A stretch of 64,000 bases of DNA, taken from positions 806,001-870,000 of the forward strand of contig NZ_CP032698.1 of NCBI RefSeq assembly GCF_003627815.1, given 5' to 3'. Source of the DNA: Streptomyces hundungensis. GTDB lineage: Bacteria > Actinomycetota > Actinomycetes > Streptomycetales > Streptomycetaceae. Position numbers and translations under genes: made by a program. The notes beneath the pieces were generated by a model. It saw only the letters and a program-made list of their open reading frames with translations, was not told where the DNA came from and did not search any database. Every line of letters begins with the position of its first letter. The first letter of the stretch is position 1. This document shows positions 50,073-59,244 of the stretch, piece after piece.

Positions 50073-51479
50073 GTGAGCACCGAACTGCCCCGACCCACCG
50101 AACTGGCCCCGCACACCGAACTGCCCCCGCACACGAACGTGCCCCAACACGCCGACAGTGGCGGGGAGTTGTGCCTGTCCCGGTCACGGCTGGCGAACGA
50201 GCGGCTGCACGCGCTGATCCCGGGCGGCGCCCACACGTACGCCAAGGGCGACGACCAGTACCCCGAGCATCTCGCCCCCGTCATCAGCCACGGCCGTGGC
50301 GCGCATGTGTGGGACATCGACGGCAATCGCTACGTCGAGTACGGTTCCGGCCTGCGCTCGGTGAGTCTCGGCCACGCCCACCCCCGTGTGAACGAGGCGG
50401 TGCGGCGGGAACTCGACCGCGGCAGCAACTTCGTCCGGCCGTCCATCGTGGAGCTGGAGGCCGCCGAACGCTTTCTGGCCACCGTGCCGACGGCGGAGAT
50501 GGTCAAGTTCGCGAAGAACGGTTCCGATGTCACCACCGCCGCCGTCCGTCTCGCGCGCGCCGTCACCGGACGGCCGCGGGTGGCCATCTGCGGCGACCAT
50601 CCGTTCTTCTCCGTAGACGACTGGTTCATCGCCACCACGCCGATGTCCGCCGGGATTCCGGCGACGGCCGCCGAGCTGACCGTCGCGTTCCCCTACGGAA
50701 ACCTGGCCGCGACGGAGGAGGTGCTCACCCGGTACCGGGACGAGGTCGCCTGCCTCATCCTCGAACCGGCCGGCCACACCGAGCCGCCCCCCGGGTACCT
50801 CGAAGGGCTGCGCGCGCTGGCCGACCGGCACGGCTGTGTCCTGATCTTCGACGAGATGATCACCGGCCTCCGCTGGTCCCCGGCGGGCGCCCAGGGCCTG
50901 TACGGGGTGGTGCCCGACCTCTCCACGTTCGGCAAGGCGCTGGGCAACGGGTTTGCCGTGGCCGCACTGGCCGGGCGCCGCGAACTGATGGAGCGGGGCG
51001 GCCTGCGCGACTCCCGTGACCGCGTGTTCCTGTTGTCCACCACCCATGGTGCGGAGACACACTCGTTGGCCGCCGCCATGGCCGTACAAGCCATCTATGT
51101 GCAGGAAGGTGTCACCGCACAACTGCACGCGCTCGGCGAACGCCTGGCCAGGGGTGTCCGCGATGTCGCGGCCGCCATGGGCGTCGGCGATCACGTGGTC
51201 GTGCGGGGCCGGGCCAGCAACCTGGTGTTCGCCACCCTCGACCAGAACGGGCAGCCGTCACAGCCCTATCGGACCCTGTTCCTGCGTCAGCTCCTCGCCG
51301 GCGGGGTGCTGGCCCCGTCGTTCGTGGTCAGCAGCGCACTGAGCGAGGCCGACATCGATCAGACCGTCGAGGTGGTGGCCCAGGCGTGCGCCGTGTACCG
51401 CAAGGCGCTCGACGCCGCCGACCCGACCCCCTGGGTGAGAGGACGACCGGTGAAGCCCGTATTCCGCCGCTTGGCGTGA
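50073..51479 (+). CDS. Class III aminotransferase (glutamate-1-semialdehyde 2,1-aminomutase-like)
   Basis: The 468-residue PLP enzyme has GGAHTYAKGDDQYPE, FAKNGSDVTTAAVRLARA, LIFDEMITGLRW and the Lys site STFGKALGNG. In surface-glycan loci this group aminates or rearranges a keto-sugar or small acid rather than making haem. The N-terminal 30 residues contain a short imperfect Pro/Thr/His repeat and no recognised domain. GTG 50073 follows GGAGAGG. It is the last gene of the operon. Confidence 0.88.
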   Translation: MSTELPRPTELAPHTELPPHTNVPQHADSGGELCLSRSRLANERLHALIPGGAHTYAKGDDQYPEHLAPVISHGRGAHVWDIDGNRYVEYGSGLRSVSLGHAHPRVNEAVRRELDRGSNFVRPSIVELEAAERFLATVPTAEMVKFAKNGSDVTTAAVRLARAVTGRPRVAICGDHPFFSVDDWFIATTPMSAGIPATAAELTVAFPYGNLAATEEVLTRYRDEVACLILEPAGHTEPPPGYLEGLRALADRHGCVLIFDEMITGLRWSPAGAQGLYGVVPDLSTFGKALGNGFAVAALAGRRELMERGGLRDSRDRVFLLSTTHGAETHSLAAAMAVQAIYVQEGVTAQLHALGERLARGVRDVAAAMGVGDHVVVRGRASNLVFATLDQNGQPSQPYRTLFLRQLLAGGVLAPSFVVSSALSEADIDQTVEVVAQACAVYRKALDAADPTPWVRGRPVKPVFRRLA

Positions 51480-51518
51480 CGTGACCTGATGAGCCAGCCC
51501 TGACGGTACGTCAAGTCA
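51477..51518. terminator. Imperfect hairpin between convergent genes
   Basis: TGACGTGAC (51477) pairs with GTCAAGTCA (51510-51518) with one mismatch, between the aminotransferase stop and the end of the opposing phosphatase gene. Confidence 0.35.
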
Positions 51519-52179
51519 CCTTCGCCGGTGTTGAATTAGCGAGCCCGTCGACCGTCCACGCCGTCGCCCCTACCGCCACCCAGGCGGTGCACCACCCTCC
51601 CAGGACGTCGGTCGGGTAATGCGCTCCCAGCACCACCTGGGCCCAGCCCATGGCGGCGCCGGCCACGAGGGTGACGACACATACGAGCAGCGTTCCGGCT
51701 GCCCGGCCGAGGCGGAGCCGGCCGGCGGCGAGCAGTGCGACCATGAGGGCGAGCGCGGTGAAGAAGGCGGTGTGTCCGCTCGGGTAGGAGAGATTGCCGC
51801 CGTGGATGGTACGCCCCGCCAGGTGCTTGCCCAGCGTGGCCGCCCCCACGGTCACGCCGACGCCGACCACGATGAACACGACCGCGCGTGACCACCGCAG
51901 CAACAGACTCCCCGCCAGGGCGGCCACCACCAGCGCCGCCGATCCGAGGGGCTCCCCCAAGGAGTCGAGAATCAGGGCGAGTTGGCGCCACGGCGACGAG
52001 ACGTCGTTCCCCACCGGTGCCGCCCACACATCCACCTGGCCGGGTCTGTCCCGGCCGGCGTAGAGGACGCCGAGCGAGACGACCACCACGGCGGCGAGCG
52101 CCGCGGCGATTCCGAGCCACGCACGCAACGGTCGGGGCAGTACCGCGGGTACCCCGCCGGGCGCCGATCGGCGGGTCAC
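51511..52179 (-). CDS. PAP2-family membrane phosphatase
   Basis: The 222-residue protein has five to six membrane helices and the acid-phosphatase signatures KHLAGRTIH, SYPSGHT and VVLGAHYPTDVLGG. It probably dephosphorylates a lipid phosphate or undecaprenyl pyrophosphate at the membrane, which would fit recycling of the carrier used by the neighbouring glycan operon. GTG 52179 is the start that leaves a normal-length protein. Confidence 0.85.
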   Translation of the reverse strand: MTRRSAPGGVPAVLPRPLRAWLGIAAALAAVVVVSLGVLYAGRDRPGQVDVWAAPVGNDVSSPWRQLALILDSLGEPLGSAALVVAALAGSLLLRWSRAVVFIVVGVGVTVGAATLGKHLAGRTIHGGNLSYPSGHTAFFTALALMVALLAAGRLRLGRAAGTLLVCVVTLVAGAAMGWAQVVLGAHYPTDVLGGWCTAWVAVGATAWTVDGLANSTPAKVT

Positions 52180-52363
52180 GCGCTCACCGCGCCGGGCCGG
52201 CCTGCCCTGGTTCGCCCCACCGCCCCAGCCGTCACGACCAGCACCCCCCACCCTCCCCGCCGGGTCGGGTGGGTCCGCCACCACCGCGCCCGGGCACGAG
52301 CGAGCCTATTGCGGGCGCGCGGACCGCGAAAGGATGCGGCCGCGCGCCCTCCCGCTCCCGCGA

Positions 52364-53611
52364 CTACGGCTTCGGGCGCTGGGTCAGACGGATGCGTAGC
52401 CGCTGCACGCGGCGGGCCACGAAGCCGAAGGTGTACGTGACGCGCTCCTCGACCAACTCCGGCCTGCCGGACCACAGGGCCGACAGCATGAGGTGCGCTT
52501 CCATGCGGGCCAGGGGTGCGCCGAGGCAGAAGTGGGGGCCCAGACCGAAGGCGAGGTGACGGCCGCCGCGCCGGAGGTCCAGGCGGTGGGGGTCGGCGTA
52601 GACGAGGGGGTCGCGGTTGGCGGCGTTGAGCATCAGGGTGAGGATCGTCCCCCGGGGAACGGTCACCTCGCCCACCTGCGCATCGGTCAGCGCGGTGCGC
52701 ACGGCGATGTGGACGGGCGGCTCGTACCGCAGCAGCTCCTCCACGGCCGTCGCCATGGCATCGGCGTCGGCATGGGTGGTGTCGAGGACGCTGCTTTCCT
52801 CGGGGTGGGTGAGCAGGGTGTGCAGGCCGTTCGCGATCAGCCCGACCGTGGTTTCGTAGCCCGCCGCGATGAGTTGTCCGCAGGTCGCGACGGCCTCGCT
52901 CAGCTTGACGGGGTCGTCCTTGCGCGCGATGCCCCGGGCGAGTTGGTCGATGACGCTCGTGCCGCAGCCGTCGGGGGTGCGTCGCAGGAGTTGGGTGAAG
53001 GTGCGGACGAAGTCGGTGCGGGCCCGGGTGATGGCGGCGCGGGCGGCGGGCGCGGTGTCCTGCTGGGGGTCCATTCCGCGCACGAGGAGTTCCGCCATCT
53101 CCACGAAGTGGTGCTCGTAGCCGGGTGGCAGGCCCAGGACGTCGGAAAGGACCGATGCGGCGAGCGGCCGGGCGAGGTCGGCGACCACATCGACTTCCCG
53201 CCGCTGCCAGGCCTTGCCGACGAGGTCGAGGACGTACTGCTCGATTCTGGGCGCGAGCCGGGCGCCGGCCCGAGCGGTGAAGGCTCCGCTGACCCTGCCG
53301 CGTTGACGGTCGTGGTCGGGCGGGTCGGTCAGCAGGAACGACCGGGCGGGCACGCCGTAGGCGGTGATGTCACGTGCCGTGGCGGCGCCGTGTCCGAACC
53401 GGGGATCGCGCAGCACCTCGGCGCACTCGGCGTGGCCGAGGAGGACCAGCGCGCCTGACGGAGTGCGGTGAACGGCGCCGGATCTGCTGCGCAGGGGTTC
53501 GGTGAACCCGTTGGGATCGGCGCGATAGGCCTCGCTCGCCGTGTCGCAGTTCACTTGCTGCGCGATGAGGTCGGGCCAGGAGACCGGGTCGGCGGTGCGC
53601 GTGTTCGGCAT
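52364..53611 (-). CDS. Cytochrome P450
   Basis: This 415-residue P450 has the I-helix AGYETT, ExxR in EELLRYEPPVHIAVR and the haem loop FGLGPHFCLGAPLAR with the axial Cys. It resembles soluble actinomycete P450s of the CYP105/107 type and needs ferredoxin, not encoded here. It is divergent from a transporter-ACP-ketosynthase set across a 145-bp gap and may tailor the same product. Substrate unknown. Confidence 0.95.
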   Translation of the reverse strand: MPNTRTADPVSWPDLIAQQVNCDTASEAYRADPNGFTEPLRSRSGAVHRTPSGALVLLGHAECAEVLRDPRFGHGAATARDITAYGVPARSFLLTDPPDHDRQRGRVSGAFTARAGARLAPRIEQYVLDLVGKAWQRREVDVVADLARPLAASVLSDVLGLPPGYEHHFVEMAELLVRGMDPQQDTAPAARAAITRARTDFVRTFTQLLRRTPDGCGTSVIDQLARGIARKDDPVKLSEAVATCGQLIAAGYETTVGLIANGLHTLLTHPEESSVLDTTHADADAMATAVEELLRYEPPVHIAVRTALTDAQVGEVTVPRGTILTLMLNAANRDPLVYADPHRLDLRRGGRHLAFGLGPHFCLGAPLARMEAHLMLSALWSGRPELVEERVTYTFGFVARRVQRLRIRLTQRPKP

Positions 53612-53755
53612 GAGGTGTGACTGTAAGGGCCGCCCCGCTCACGATCGTTGAGCCACGTCGCGCCGTGCTCCGGCGTTCGGGGGGCGTTCATACGCCCTTC
53701 CTTTGGCGGCATGTGGCGCCCGGATGCGCCGCGCCGTCGATGGTTCGCTGGCTCC

Positions 53756-55359
53756 ATGGCTGAATTCATGACGGTCGAGGGCCTCCCCCAGGACGTGGTG
53801 GCACGAGTGGCCGGGCTGTCGGTTCGGCGCCGGTGGGGGGCCGCGCTCACCGTGTGTCTGGGACTCTTTCTGCTCGGGCTGGATCTGACCGTACTGAATG
53901 TGGCCGTCCCCGATCTGCGGGACGACCTGAACGCGAGCATGCGGCAGACCCAGTGGATCGTGGACGCGTATGTGCTGGCCCTGGGCGGTCTGGTGCTGAC
54001 CAGCGGCGGACTCACGGACCGCCTGGGACGTCGACGCGCCTTCGTGGCGGGCCTTGTCGTCTGCACCGTTTCCTCGGCCGCGGGCGGCCTCGTCCACTCC
54101 CTCGGACAGATCATCGCCACCCGCGCCGCCATGGGGGTGGGCGCCGCTCTGCTGATGCCGGCGACGTTGTGCGTCATCACCGACCTCTTTCCCGATCCCG
54201 GGCCGCGCCGGAGCGCGATCGCCCTGTGGGCGGCGGTCGGCGGTCTGGGCGGCGCCTGCGGCCCCGTGGTCGGCGGCCGGCTGGTGGAGACGACGTCCTG
54301 GCGTGCCGCCTTCTGGATCAACATCCCCATCGCCGTCCTCGCCATCGTCCTGGCGCTGGCACTCGTGCCCGCCGACCCACCCCGCTCCTCCCTCCCTCGA
54401 CCCCGTTTCGACGTGCCGGGCGCCGTCCTTTCGGCGAGCGGGCTGCTCGTCCTGGTGTGGACCGTCATCGAGAGTCCCGGCCGTGGCTGGACCGATCCGC
54501 TCACGCTCGGCGCGTACGCGGTGGCGGGGCTGCTGCTGGCCGGGTTCCTCGTCGTGGAACACCGCAGCGCCGCCCCGGTTCTGCCGTTGACGCTGGTGCG
54601 ACCGGCGCGGGTCAGCACCGCGGCCGTGGCGCTGGCCATGATGTCGTTCGCCCTGTTCGGCGCGCTCTTCGTCATCACCCTGTATCTCCAGGGGGTGTTG
54701 GGTTACACGCCGTGGCAGGCGGGGGTGCGGGTGCTGCCCCTGCCGGGCGGGCTCATGGCGGGCGCGGCGATCTCCCTGTGGGTCACATCCTGCCGCGGTG
54801 AGAAGACAGGCGTGCTACTGGGGCTGATCACCGTGGTGGGGGCGTTCGGCTTCCTGTCGTACACGTCCGCCGAATCCGGCTACGGACGTCTGCTGGTCTT
54901 CCTCGTCCTGAGCGGTGCCGGTGCGGGACTGACCGCCGCGACCACAACCGCCTGTGTCATGAACGGCGTTCCACCGTCGCACGCCGGGCTCGGGTCGTCG
55001 GTCAACGACGCCACCCGTCAGGTCGGTGCCGCGCTCGGCGTCGCCGTACAGGGCTCACTGCTGTCCAGCGCGTACACCAGTCACCTCGACGACACGTTCG
55101 CGCACGCCGCCTCGCCGCTCCCCCTCACGTCGTCAACGCGTCCGACAACGTGCTGTCGGCAGCGGCGATTGCCCACCGGCTACCGCCGGGAGCACGTGAG
55201 CGGCTGCGCGCGGCGGCGGCGGACGCGTTCGTACACGGGATGTCGCATGCGGCGCTCGCCGCGGCCGCCGTGACGCTGGTGGCGTTCTGCATCACGCTGC
55301 TCCGGCTCCCGGGCCGCGCCGTTCTCGAGGCGGCGCCAAGTGGTCCGCCAGTGCAGTGA
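53756..55359 (+). CDS. MFS drug-efflux transporter (DHA2, 14-helix), frameshifted near the 3' end
   Basis: The main frame has the DHA2 signature LDLTVLNVAVPDLRDDL, GGLTDRLGRRRAFVAG and RAAFWINIPIAV, consistent with EmrB/QacA-type efflux. It runs to a stop at 55273, but after the C5 run at 55120-55124 the coding signal moves to the other frame (VVNASDNVLSAAA, then a last membrane helix AAVTLVAFCITLLRL) and ends at 55359. One extra C would restore a full 14-helix protein. Either a sequencing error or a genuine truncation. ATG 53756 is chosen; ATG 53768 is possible. Confidence 0.82.
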
Positions 55360-55470
55360 TTTTGGCGAGCGGACGGGTGTCCCGGGCCGTGATGCGACCA
55401 GGACGCCGATATCACAGGGGCGTCATGTCACCGGGGGCGTCGCACGCTCCGTACCAGCGGAAAGGCCGCC

Positions 55471-55764
55471 TTGACCACCTCAGAAGTCGCCTTCACCGAA
55501 GAGTCGCTCAAGACGATCGTCGTGGAGGAGTTCGAGATTTCCGCCACCCAACTCACCGAGGACGCCACCCTCGAGGAACTCGGCCTCGATTCGCTGGGGC
55601 TTCTGGAACTCCTGGTGGCCATCGAAGCGCAGACCCACAAGGAGATCTCCAGCCTCGACCTGCCGATCTCCCCCAACACGCCGTACCACGAGGCCGCGCG
55701 CATCGTCACGCGGGCCGTGGCGGAGGCACCCGTCGTCGGCTCCGGCGACCTGGTCACGGGGTGA
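55471..55764 (+). CDS. Acyl carrier protein
   Basis: A 97-residue acidic four-helix protein with the phosphopantetheine site EELGLDSLGLLELL (Ser41). TTG 55471 is the only start in the right place; the ribosome-binding site is weak. Stand-alone and coupled to a ketosynthase gene by a GTGA overlap, so it is a dedicated partner in a small type II polyketide or fatty-acyl system. Confidence 0.88.
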   Translation: MTTSEVAFTEESLKTIVVEEFEISATQLTEDATLEELGLDSLGLLELLVAIEAQTHKEISSLDLPISPNTPYHEAARIVTRAVAEAPVVGSGDLVTG

Positions 55765-56981
55765 AGCACGCCATGCGGATCGCCGTCACCGGCCTGGGGC
55801 TGGTCACGGCGGCCGGCGTGGGCGTCCCCGGCACCTGGGAGCGGCTGTGCGCGGGCGTACCGACCTGCGCGCCCGACCCCGACCTCGAAGGTCTGCCCGT
55901 CCCCTTCGCCTGCCGCGTTCCCGCGGCACCGCTCAAAGCGGCGGCGCCCGGACTCGCCTGGCGTACCGACCCGTTCATCCGGTTCGCCGTGGCCGCCGCC
56001 CGCGAGGCCGTCGCCGACGCGGGCCTGGACCAGAGCGCCTGGGACGCGCCCCGCGTGGCCGTCGTCATCGGCGTGGGCAGCGCTTCGCACGACTTGACGC
56101 CGAAGGCGAGCGCCGCCCTGGCCGCACGCCGCTTCCAGGCGATGTCGCCCACCCTCGTCCCTCGCAGCGCCCCCAACATGGCCGCGGGTTACGTCGGCAT
56201 GACGCTGGGCGCCGAGGGGCCCAACCTGTGCACCAGCACGGCCTGTGCCTCGGGAACGACCGCCATCGGCACGGCCGCGTTGCTCCTGCGGGCAGGCATG
56301 TGCGACATCGCCATCGCCGGCGGCAGCGAGAGCATCAGCCCCGTCACCTCAAGTGCCTTCTGGCGCATGGGCGCTCTCTCCACCCGCACCCACGATCCGG
56401 CCGGCGCGTCCCGCCCCTTCGACTCCGACCGGGACGGATTCGTCCTCGGCGAGGGCGCGGGCGTCCTCGTCCTCGAACGGGCCGCCGATGCCCGCGCCCG
56501 CCGGGCCCGCCCCTACGCCCTGCTCACCGGGTACGGGGCGAGCGGCGACGCCCACCACGCCACCTCACCGCACCCCGAGGGCGCCGGCGCGCAGCGCGCG
56601 ATGCACACCGCCCTCGCGGACGCCGGTCTGTCCCCCCAGGACGTCGACCACGTCAACGCGCACGCCACGGCGACCCTCCTGAACGACCGCATCGAAGCGC
56701 ACGCGCTCCACGCCGTCTTCGGCACACCGCCGCCGGTCACGGCCACCAAGAGCGTCCTGGGTCACGCCCTGGGGGCCGCCGGAGCCATCGAAACCGTGGT
56801 GGGCGCCCTCACCCTGCGCCACCAGCTGATCCATCCGACCGCCAACCTCGACCGGATCGACGACGGCATCGACCTGGACATCGTGACGAAGCAGGCCCGC
56901 CCCACCCGCGTCGAAGCGATGATCACCACATCGTTCGGCTTCGGGGGCCAGAACGCGGCGCTGGTCCTGCAACGCTGCTGA
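55761..56981 (+). CDS. Beta-ketoacyl-ACP synthase (KAS II/FabF type)
   Basis: The 406-residue condensing enzyme has the nucleophile Cys162 in STACASGT and two histidines, in VNAHATATLLND and KSVLGHALGAAG. All three catalytic residues are present, so it should be active rather than a chain-length factor. GTG 55761 overlaps the ACP stop; ATG 55773 is four codons inside. No second KS, reductase or cyclase lies nearby, so the product may be one or two condensations long. Confidence 0.9.
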   Translation: MKHAMRIAVTGLGLVTAAGVGVPGTWERLCAGVPTCAPDPDLEGLPVPFACRVPAAPLKAAAPGLAWRTDPFIRFAVAAAREAVADAGLDQSAWDAPRVAVVIGVGSASHDLTPKASAALAARRFQAMSPTLVPRSAPNMAAGYVGMTLGAEGPNLCTSTACASGTTAIGTAALLLRAGMCDIAIAGGSESISPVTSSAFWRMGALSTRTHDPAGASRPFDSDRDGFVLGEGAGVLVLERAADARARRARPYALLTGYGASGDAHHATSPHPEGAGAQRAMHTALADAGLSPQDVDHVNAHATATLLNDRIEAHALHAVFGTPPPVTATKSVLGHALGAAGAIETVVGALTLRHQLIHPTANLDRIDDGIDLDIVTKQARPTRVEAMITTSFGFGGQNAALVLQRC

Positions 56982-57209
56982 CCCGGTCAACTGACGTGAG
57001 ATCGCGGGGCGTTGCCGAAACGACCCTCACGTGCTGGAGAAAGCTCGCCCGTATCGCGCCCGGGACACGGTTCTGCTCGACCAGCAACAGACCGTCCCCG
57101 GTGGGGAGTTCGCGGAGTTTGCCCGTCGAGCCGTGCCGTACGAGGGGCGGGCGTCACGGGTTTTGACCCTTTGCTCGCCCCCTTGCTGGGGCTTCATATG
57201 CTTGTCCCC

Positions 57210-57482
57210 ATGACCGATGACTCCACCGGAACAGCGACCGCACGATCCCTCAGCCGAACCGTTCTGGCTGTCGTCCTGACCGTGGGCATCGCGGGACTCA
57301 TATGGGCGGCCATCTGGCACTTCTTCGGATGGCACTTCTGGGGCATGGCCTGGCTCGCTTCGAAGGCCGCGGCCAAGGCAGTCGTCCTCGGGCCGCCACT
57401 GATCGCCGGGGCGGCCATCTGGCTGCGCGGGCTCTACAAGAAGCGAGCCCCTCATGAGCCCGAGGACGAACAACAAACCTGA
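57210..57482 (+). CDS. Small membrane protein
   Basis: A 90-residue protein with two predicted membrane helices (LAVVLTVGIAGLIWAAI; KAVVLGPPLIAGAAIW) and a charged tail. No family is recognised. ATG 57210 follows a weak site; 228 bp upstream contain no other gene. Confidence 0.6.
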   Translation: MTDDSTGTATARSLSRTVLAVVLTVGIAGLIWAAIWHFFGWHFWGMAWLASKAAAKAVVLGPPLIAGAAIWLRGLYKKRAPHEPEDEQQT

Positions 57483-57489
57483 GTCACCG

Positions 57490-57510
57490 CCGGCCGGACC
57501 CGGTGGCCGG
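57490..57510. terminator. Short G/C hairpin
   Basis: CCGGCC (57490-57495) pairs with GGCCGG (57505-57510) around a 9-nt loop in the gap between two convergent genes. Weak evidence. Confidence 0.35.
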
Positions 57511-57517
57511 GCTGCGC

Positions 57518-57931
57518 CTACTGGTCGCGCTCGGGCCAGGTGGGGCCCTGATCGGTCCAGACGACACCCTTGTTGCGGCAGAGGCAGAAAGGGTGGCCGA
57601 TGGGGTCGGTGTAGACGCGGAATCCGTAGCCTTCGGGGCCGACGCAGTCCCGGTGCAGGGTCGCGCCGAGGGCCAGGATGCGCCGCTCCTCGGCCTCGAT
57701 GTCATCGACTTCGAAGTCGAGGTGGAACTGCTTGGGGTGATCGCTGTCGGGCCATCGCGGGGCGCGGTAGTCCTCCACCTGAATGAAGGCCAGCTCGATC
57801 TCGCCGAACCGGATCCCGGCCCAGTGCTCGTTACTGTCCTTCTTGACCGGGAGCCCCGTCACCTCGGAGTAGAAGGCGGCCAGCTTCATGGTGTCCGGAC
57901 AGTCGATGATGAAGTCGGTGAGTCGCAGCAT
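57518..57931 (-). CDS. VOC/glyoxalase-family protein
   Basis: A 137-residue single-domain member of the vicinal-oxygen-chelate superfamily: LTDFIIDCPDTMKLAAFYSEV, HLDFEVDDIEAEERRIL and YTDPIGHPFCLCR. Often a metal-dependent dioxygenase, isomerase or drug-binding protein; function here unknown. Confidence 0.85.
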   Translation of the reverse strand: MLRLTDFIIDCPDTMKLAAFYSEVTGLPVKKDSNEHWAGIRFGEIELAFIQVEDYRAPRWPDSDHPKQFHLDFEVDDIEAEERRILALGATLHRDCVGPEGYGFRVYTDPIGHPFCLCRNKGVVWTDQGPTWPERDQ

Positions 57932-58069
57932 CCCGCGATCTTGACACACGATCGTACGAGCCGGCCTTTGGGAGGTTCAAGAGCCGCCGGGGACGATGCC
58001 GGCCGGATCACCGGCCGGGAAACCCCGTCCCAGGACAGCGACCCTTGAGCCGCCCTGCCCCGCCCCTGC

Positions 58070-58915
58070 TCAGCCGGTGATGGCGACCGGGCCGTCCCAG
58101 GCGTCGCGGTCGACGGTGATGGTGTAACCGCCGTGCGTTTCCTTGCTGTTGACCATGTACTGATGCGCACGGCTGTGGTCGGTGTACAGCTTGCTCGACC
58201 AAGGCCAGTCGGTGGTCGTCGTGTTGACGTTGTCCCACTTCGCGTACCAGAGGTTGCCCGGCAGGTCGGTGCGGTCGGCGGCGGTGGCGACGGCGTTGGC
58301 GCTGGAGGTGCTGAAACCGTAGTAACCGGCTCGGTATGTCTTGGCGCGCAGGGTCTTGGTGAAGGAACGGACGTAGGCGAGGACCGCGTTGTTGCACGAC
58401 ACGTTCTTGGTGTCGTACGACTCCATGTCCAGGTAGATCGCGCTGCCCTGCTTCATGCCGAGCGCGGACGCCTTGGCCACCGCGTCCGCGCCGTCGGTGG
58501 CGCCGAGCGACGAGGCGTTGGACGCCGTCATCTTCTCCGGGCTCGACCCGGTCTGGCAGAACGGCTGGGCGCCCACGTACAGCGGGATGAGCTTCCACCC
58601 CTGCGCGGTGACGGTCTTGACCCAGGGCGCGGTGAGGTTGGGCTGGGAGCAGCCCCGGTTCTTGCCACCGACGTAGACGGCGGCCGCCCCGTACGAGCCG
58701 CCCTTCCAGGCGTTCATCGCGGCAGCGGAGGGCGCGGTGCAGGTGTCGAAGGCGAGCCCGGTGAATGTCTTCTGCGCGGGCCACACCGTGGTCGCCGACG
58801 CGCTCTGCGCGATGATGCCGCCCGTCGCGGCGACCGCTACACCGGCCGCACCCCAGGCGATGTACCGGTTCCTCTTGGAGAGTCGGTGCGCGGGCTTGCG
58901 CGGCTTGTCGGACAT
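58070..58915 (-). CDS. Secreted DUF1906 (glycoside hydrolase-like) protein
   Basis: The 281-residue product has an Arg/Lys-rich start and a hydrophobic signal (YIAWGAAGVAVAATGGIIA) ending near SASA, then the DUF1906 barrel: GLAFDTCTAPSAAAMNAW, YVGGKNRGC, AIYLDMESY. It is related to GH25-like barrels, with an Asp/Glu pair in LDMES, and is probably secreted to act on wall polymers. ATG 58915 follows GGGGTGGGG. Confidence 0.88.
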   Translation of the reverse strand: MSDKPRKPAHRLSKRNRYIAWGAAGVAVAATGGIIAQSASATTVWPAQKTFTGLAFDTCTAPSAAAMNAWKGGSYGAAAVYVGGKNRGCSQPNLTAPWVKTVTAQGWKLIPLYVGAQPFCQTGSSPEKMTASNASSLGATDGADAVAKASALGMKQGSAIYLDMESYDTKNVSCNNAVLAYVRSFTKTLRAKTYRAGYYGFSTSSANAVATAADRTDLPGNLWYAKWDNVNTTTTDWPWSSKLYTDHSRAHQYMVNSKETHGGYTITVDRDAWDGPVAITG

Positions 58916-59244
58916 GTGGTCCCCACCCCTTGCTGCTACGTGTGCTGTCGATCCATGGTTACGGCCACGGTCACCACCGCCGTGCCGTGTGACCTGTGCG
59001 CCGTCACCGTCGCCACGTCCCGCCCGGAAGCCCTGCCCGTTCACCGGCCCCCGAAGGGGCACCACAGATTAGCCAGCGCGTTCGGTTCCGTGTGGTTTCC
59101 GTGATCCCCACCTGCACAAGTCTTGGTCAAGGTAGCGCAAAGCCCGTGTGACTCACCGGTCCGGGGGAGGCCGGGGCGGCGACAGCCCGACCCCAAGGGC
59201 ACCCACAGCCGCCCGACTTCCACCGAAAAGGGAGCGAGGCCGTC
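58916..59244. other. 329-bp gap
   Basis: Lies between the start of the DUF1906 gene and the end of the kinase gene. No gene or clear signal was seen besides the presumed promoter of the DUF1906 gene. Confidence 0.35.

Noticed and set aside
50073..51479. Haem-pathway hemL
   Set aside because: Its place at the end of a glycan operon and the N-terminal extension fit a sugar-locus aminotransferase better.
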